From: Brachionus koreanus
Lineage: Eukaryota; Rotifera; Eurotatoria; Ploima; Brachionidae
Direction: 5' to 3'
NCBI GenBank assembly: GCA_016987375.1
Contig: PJRA01000323.1
Span: 1,312,697 to 1,376,696 of the forward strand
DNA length: 64,000 nt
Within the stretch, counting starts at the first letter, position 1; every line of letters begins with the position of its first letter. The position numbers and the translations under genes are program-made. Below are positions 61,388-64,000 of this stretch, one piece after another. The notes beneath the pieces are model-generated. The model had not been told where the DNA came from. It saw only the letters and a program-made list of their open reading frames with translations, and made no database searches.

Positions 61388-62652
61388 TTTATGAGGACAA
61401 CCCTCAAACTAAGAAATTTCTAATTTAAGGAAGAGAAGAGTTAGTTTTTTCAATTAAATAAAAATAGCAACTGTCTTTTTTTGATGTAAATATATAATAG
61501 TGATTCAAAATGGGCGCAAAAACATTAGATATCAATTCATAAAAAATATGATATTTTGAATAGTTGATAAAAAAGTGCAAAATGAAATATTTTTAATTTG
61601 TAGAAAAAAATTAGAACAAAATAACAAAAATTAAGCTAAATTTTATTTGGATTATAGTAATTTAGTTTCAGAAAATTTTTTTAAAATGTTGTGTATAATC
61701 TTTCTTATGATAGTAAACACTTTTGATGAAAAATTTCACAAGACGATTTTTTTTTACTTTCTATATACTCTAATGAAGTTTTGAAAATTAAGATCTAAAT
61801 AAATAAATGTTGGCATTCTGTTTTGTTTAAATCATTTAAAATCATAATCATTTAAAAATAAATTTTTTATAAAATAATTTAAATATAATAACATCATCAA
61901 TTAATCTGTGTTTTCTTTTGGTCAATATCGTTTTTAAAAATGACGTGGACATTTAGAAGGAGGATTATAGTTAATGCACATTTTAATAAAAATTATTTGA
62001 TATGATATTTTGAAAATAGATGGGATTATTCTTTTATGTGAAATTTTAACAAATAAAAAACTGGTATTGAGCTTTACTCAATTAAGAACTAATTTCTAAT
62101 AACGTTGTTTCTAACTTTGGTAATTAAAAAAAAGCTATTTTTGATAAAAATTGGAGGGCGAAGCTTCCACTCTTTGTTACAGCTATTAAAATTTATTATG
62201 ATTCTTTATGAAGATTCTGCATTAATTGATTACTTCTTATTAAAAATTCTGTTTTTAAAGAATTATTATTATTTAAAAAGGATTTTGATTTTATTCAGTC
62301 TAGCTTATTGAGTTTAAATTTTTGAAGGAATTAGATTTTATAATTAATTAATCCAAATAGAGTAAACCCAGTATATTAAATATTTCTTTAATTGATATAA
62401 ATATGCAACTGCAAGGTGATAAATGACTGGCTCGAAATTATATTTTCTAATTTAAAAATTGAATTTGTTTTAAAAATTCAAAAGATAAATATATTTATTA
62501 AAAAAATATATATCTATATTTTTTTATATCTATATTTTTATATATATCTATATTAAAATATATATTTTTTTTAATTATATATTTAAAGGTTTGACTTGGA
62601 TATAAATATGCATTTTTTATACAATATCTTACAAAAAAATTTAAAAAAGATA
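61388..62652. other. Intergenic, simple-sequence rich
   Basis: No supported gene. An AT-repeat block (TATATCTATATTTTT variants) occupies about 62497-62590, next to the LTR end. A 68-codon ORF at 62105-62311 is low complexity and not called. Confidence 0.45.
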
Positions 62653-62979
62653 TGTTAGTCTACGGAATTGGCCTGATTCCTTAGAGTAACTTCAGAGGAG
62701 ATAAGTGAAGATAAAGATTGAGATTGTTTGTATAAACGTTTATTTAAAATATTGTTGTAAAATAAGAGAAAAATACAAATTTAAAAAAGCCCTCTTTTAA
62801 TAAGAATCAGAATTCTTATTTATACACAGTAATTAGGTCAATGATAATAAAGAAGTTAAATCAAAATAAATTGTGAATTAATTCGGTCATAAAGATTTAT
62901 GACTTATGATTTATGACTCATAAAGATATAATCTAAGAAAATTGTAAATAATATAAACGGTTATTTTCATACCGTAACA
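62653..62979 (-). repeat. 3' LTR of an LTR retrotransposon
   Basis: On the minus strand it runs from TGTTACGGTATG (62979) to CGTAGACTAACA (62653), with TGTTA...TAACA ends, 327 bp. It is directly preceded by a polypurine tract. A short direct repeat of TTATGA units lies near 62900-62925. The paired 5' LTR is outside the window, so identity between LTRs cannot be judged. The 327-bp length is inferred from the ends alone. Confidence 0.75.
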
Positions 62980-62982
62980 TTA

Positions 62983-62991
62983 CCCTCCCTT
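62983..62991 (-). promoter_or_regulatory. Polypurine tract (plus-strand primer of the LTR element)
   Basis: Minus-strand AAGGGAGGG, three bases before the TGTTACGG LTR start, in the position used to prime second-strand synthesis in Gypsy-type elements. Confidence 0.75.
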
Positions 62992-63050
62992 GAAAATAAT
63001 CATTCGTCCTCGAATGGACTAATCAAGGTAGAAAAAATATAAAATTTATT

Positions 63051-64000
63051 TTAAACGTTAGAGAATATAAATTGATTTGTAATAGAGTCCAAACTGTCTT
63101 CTCTCATAGTCTTGTTCATTTTGTTTGGTTCAAAATATTTTTCTTTAGAAATTGATAGCATTTCTATTTGTTGATCGATTTTTTTCCCATTAGTTTCTTT
63201 GAATTCAATTTTTTGTTGTTCATTAAATGAATGGGTTAAATTATTTATTTTCGAGTTTAATTTTCTGTAAGGAAGACATTTCACACATAAATTGCATGAT
63301 AGACACAAAAGAATTAATATGACGATACAAAAGCTGATTACTGAAATAATTCCGATTGTTTTGTTAAAAATCATATTTAGACCATTTTTTATTTTTATAT
63401 ATGTTTCAGTGATTTTATTTTTCATACTATAAGTGTCTGAATCGTGTGAATACCACGTTCCAGGTGACATATCATGATTTACCATTTCTTGAAATGTTGA
63501 AAGAAGATCTATACCATCGAGTAATAATGGATTGTGATGACTCTCTAATTCTTTTATTTTGTTTCCTAAGTAATCAAAATTAAAAAATTGAAGTCTAGAA
63601 TTATTTAATACACTGGATTGATAACCTTTTCGTACAATTGTATAATTTAGGTCTACCAATTGAATATATTGAATGACTCTTTTGCAAAGTACTAGCTCTG
63701 AGACCTGTTTGATAATATTATTATTAGTTAAGAATCCTGTTCTCGACGAATTTTTAAAGTCATAAATAATTGGTTGATCATTAAAACATAGCAAACTTTT
63801 CTCTTTGCGTGTGTCTGTCAAAATTGTAATTCCACTTACAGTCAAACAATCAGCTTTATAAATTATTCCCATAGTTGAATAGAAAGTAACCGAGCTTCCG
63901 TCTTTTAGACTATACGTAAGATATTTGCCCTCATTTTTCGAAAAAAGAGTTAGTAATGATTTAAAATTTAAACATTCATTGAAAAGAATTTCGTTTTTTT
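63051..64000 (-). CDS. Envelope-like glycoprotein ORF of an LTR retrotransposon, 5' part outside
   Basis: The minus-strand frame is open from the right edge to a stop at 63051-63053, over 310 residues, with no internal stop. It has an ectodomain with several Cys and possible N-glycosylation sites, a strong transmembrane helix (GIISVISFCIVILILLCLSC), a Cys-rich juxtamembrane segment and a cytoplasmic tail of about 75 residues. Its place just before the polypurine tract and LTR is that of env in Errantivirus-like or BEL-type elements. No fusion peptide or family could be assigned from the visible part, and gag-pol lies beyond the window. The intact frame suggests a young copy. Confidence 0.65.
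   Translation of the reverse strand, partial: KNEILFNECLNFKSLLTLFSKNEGKYLTYSLKDGSSVTFYSTMGIIYKADCLTVSGITILTDTRKEKSLLCFNDQPIIYDFKNSSRTGFLTNNNIIKQVSELVLCKRVIQYIQLVDLNYTIVRKGYQSSVLNNSRLQFFNFDYLGNKIKELESHHNPLLLDGIDLLSTFQEMVNHDMSPGTWYSHDSDTYSMKNKITETYIKIKNGLNMIFNKTIGIISVISFCIVILILLCLSCNLCVKCLPYRKLNSKINNLTHSFNEQQKIEFKETNGKKIDQQIEMLSISKEKYFEPNKMNKTMREDSLDSITNQFIFSNV

Overview
This is nuclear DNA from an invertebrate animal. It is very A+T-rich. The genes are split by many tiny GT-AG introns, mostly 42-66 bp, and the window carries non-LTR, LTR, Tc1/mariner and piggyBac-like element remains. The gene set is bilaterian: a DMBX-type K50 homeobox gene, Cbl, RALBP1, a GPR158/179-type class C receptor, an IFT-dynein light intermediate chain (so the animal is ciliated), YPEL5 and a cadherin. 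Low GC with very short introns fits a monogonont rotifer such as Brachionus, or another compact-genome spiralian such as an orthonectid. That assignment is inference; no rRNA or mitochondrial sequence is present to settle it.

Layout. 1-3 kb: 5' part of a cadherin (minus). 3.5-4.4 kb: LINE reverse-transcriptase tail split by a piggyBac-like MITE. 4.4-10.5 kb: gene desert. 10.5-13.7 kb: eight-exon GPR158/179-like receptor (minus). 16.9-18.1 kb: membrane-anchored serine-protease homologue without catalytic residues. 19.5-21.1 kb: LINE fold-back and a decayed DNA-element ORF. 21.3-23.1 kb: ankyrin-repeat gene (minus). 25.7-26.5 kb: MTERF4-like. 26.7-33.2 kb: RALBP1-like. 33.7-37.6 kb: TCAF/FAM115-like M60 metalloprotease-domain gene. 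38.7-40.6 kb: Gypsy relic and nested Tc1/mariner elements around an N gap. 41.3-42.3 kb: two YPEL5-like genes, tail to tail. 44.1-44.4 kb: small signal-peptide/one-TM protein gene too short for simple ORF finding. 45.4-47.5 kb: LINE pieces. 48.4-49.2 kb: DMBX-like homeobox gene. 51.2-55.7 kb: Cbl (minus). 56.2-56.9 kb: RNASEH2B-like. 57.6-59.2 kb: ENTPD5/6-like NTPDase. 60.3-61.4 kb: DYNC2LI1-like, 3' end unresolved. 62.6-64 kb: 3' LTR, polypurine tract and envelope-like ORF of an LTR element (minus), running off the right edge.

The genes are ordinary single-copy animal genes with no operon or pathway clustering, apart from the YPEL5 pair. Exon models were assembled by hand: each junction was placed at a GT-AG (two possible GC-AG) pair that keeps the reading frame, and totals were checked for divisibility by three. 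Long introns (RALBP1, TCAF, Cbl) tend to contain mobile-element debris. No CRISPR array, rRNA or confident tRNA was seen.
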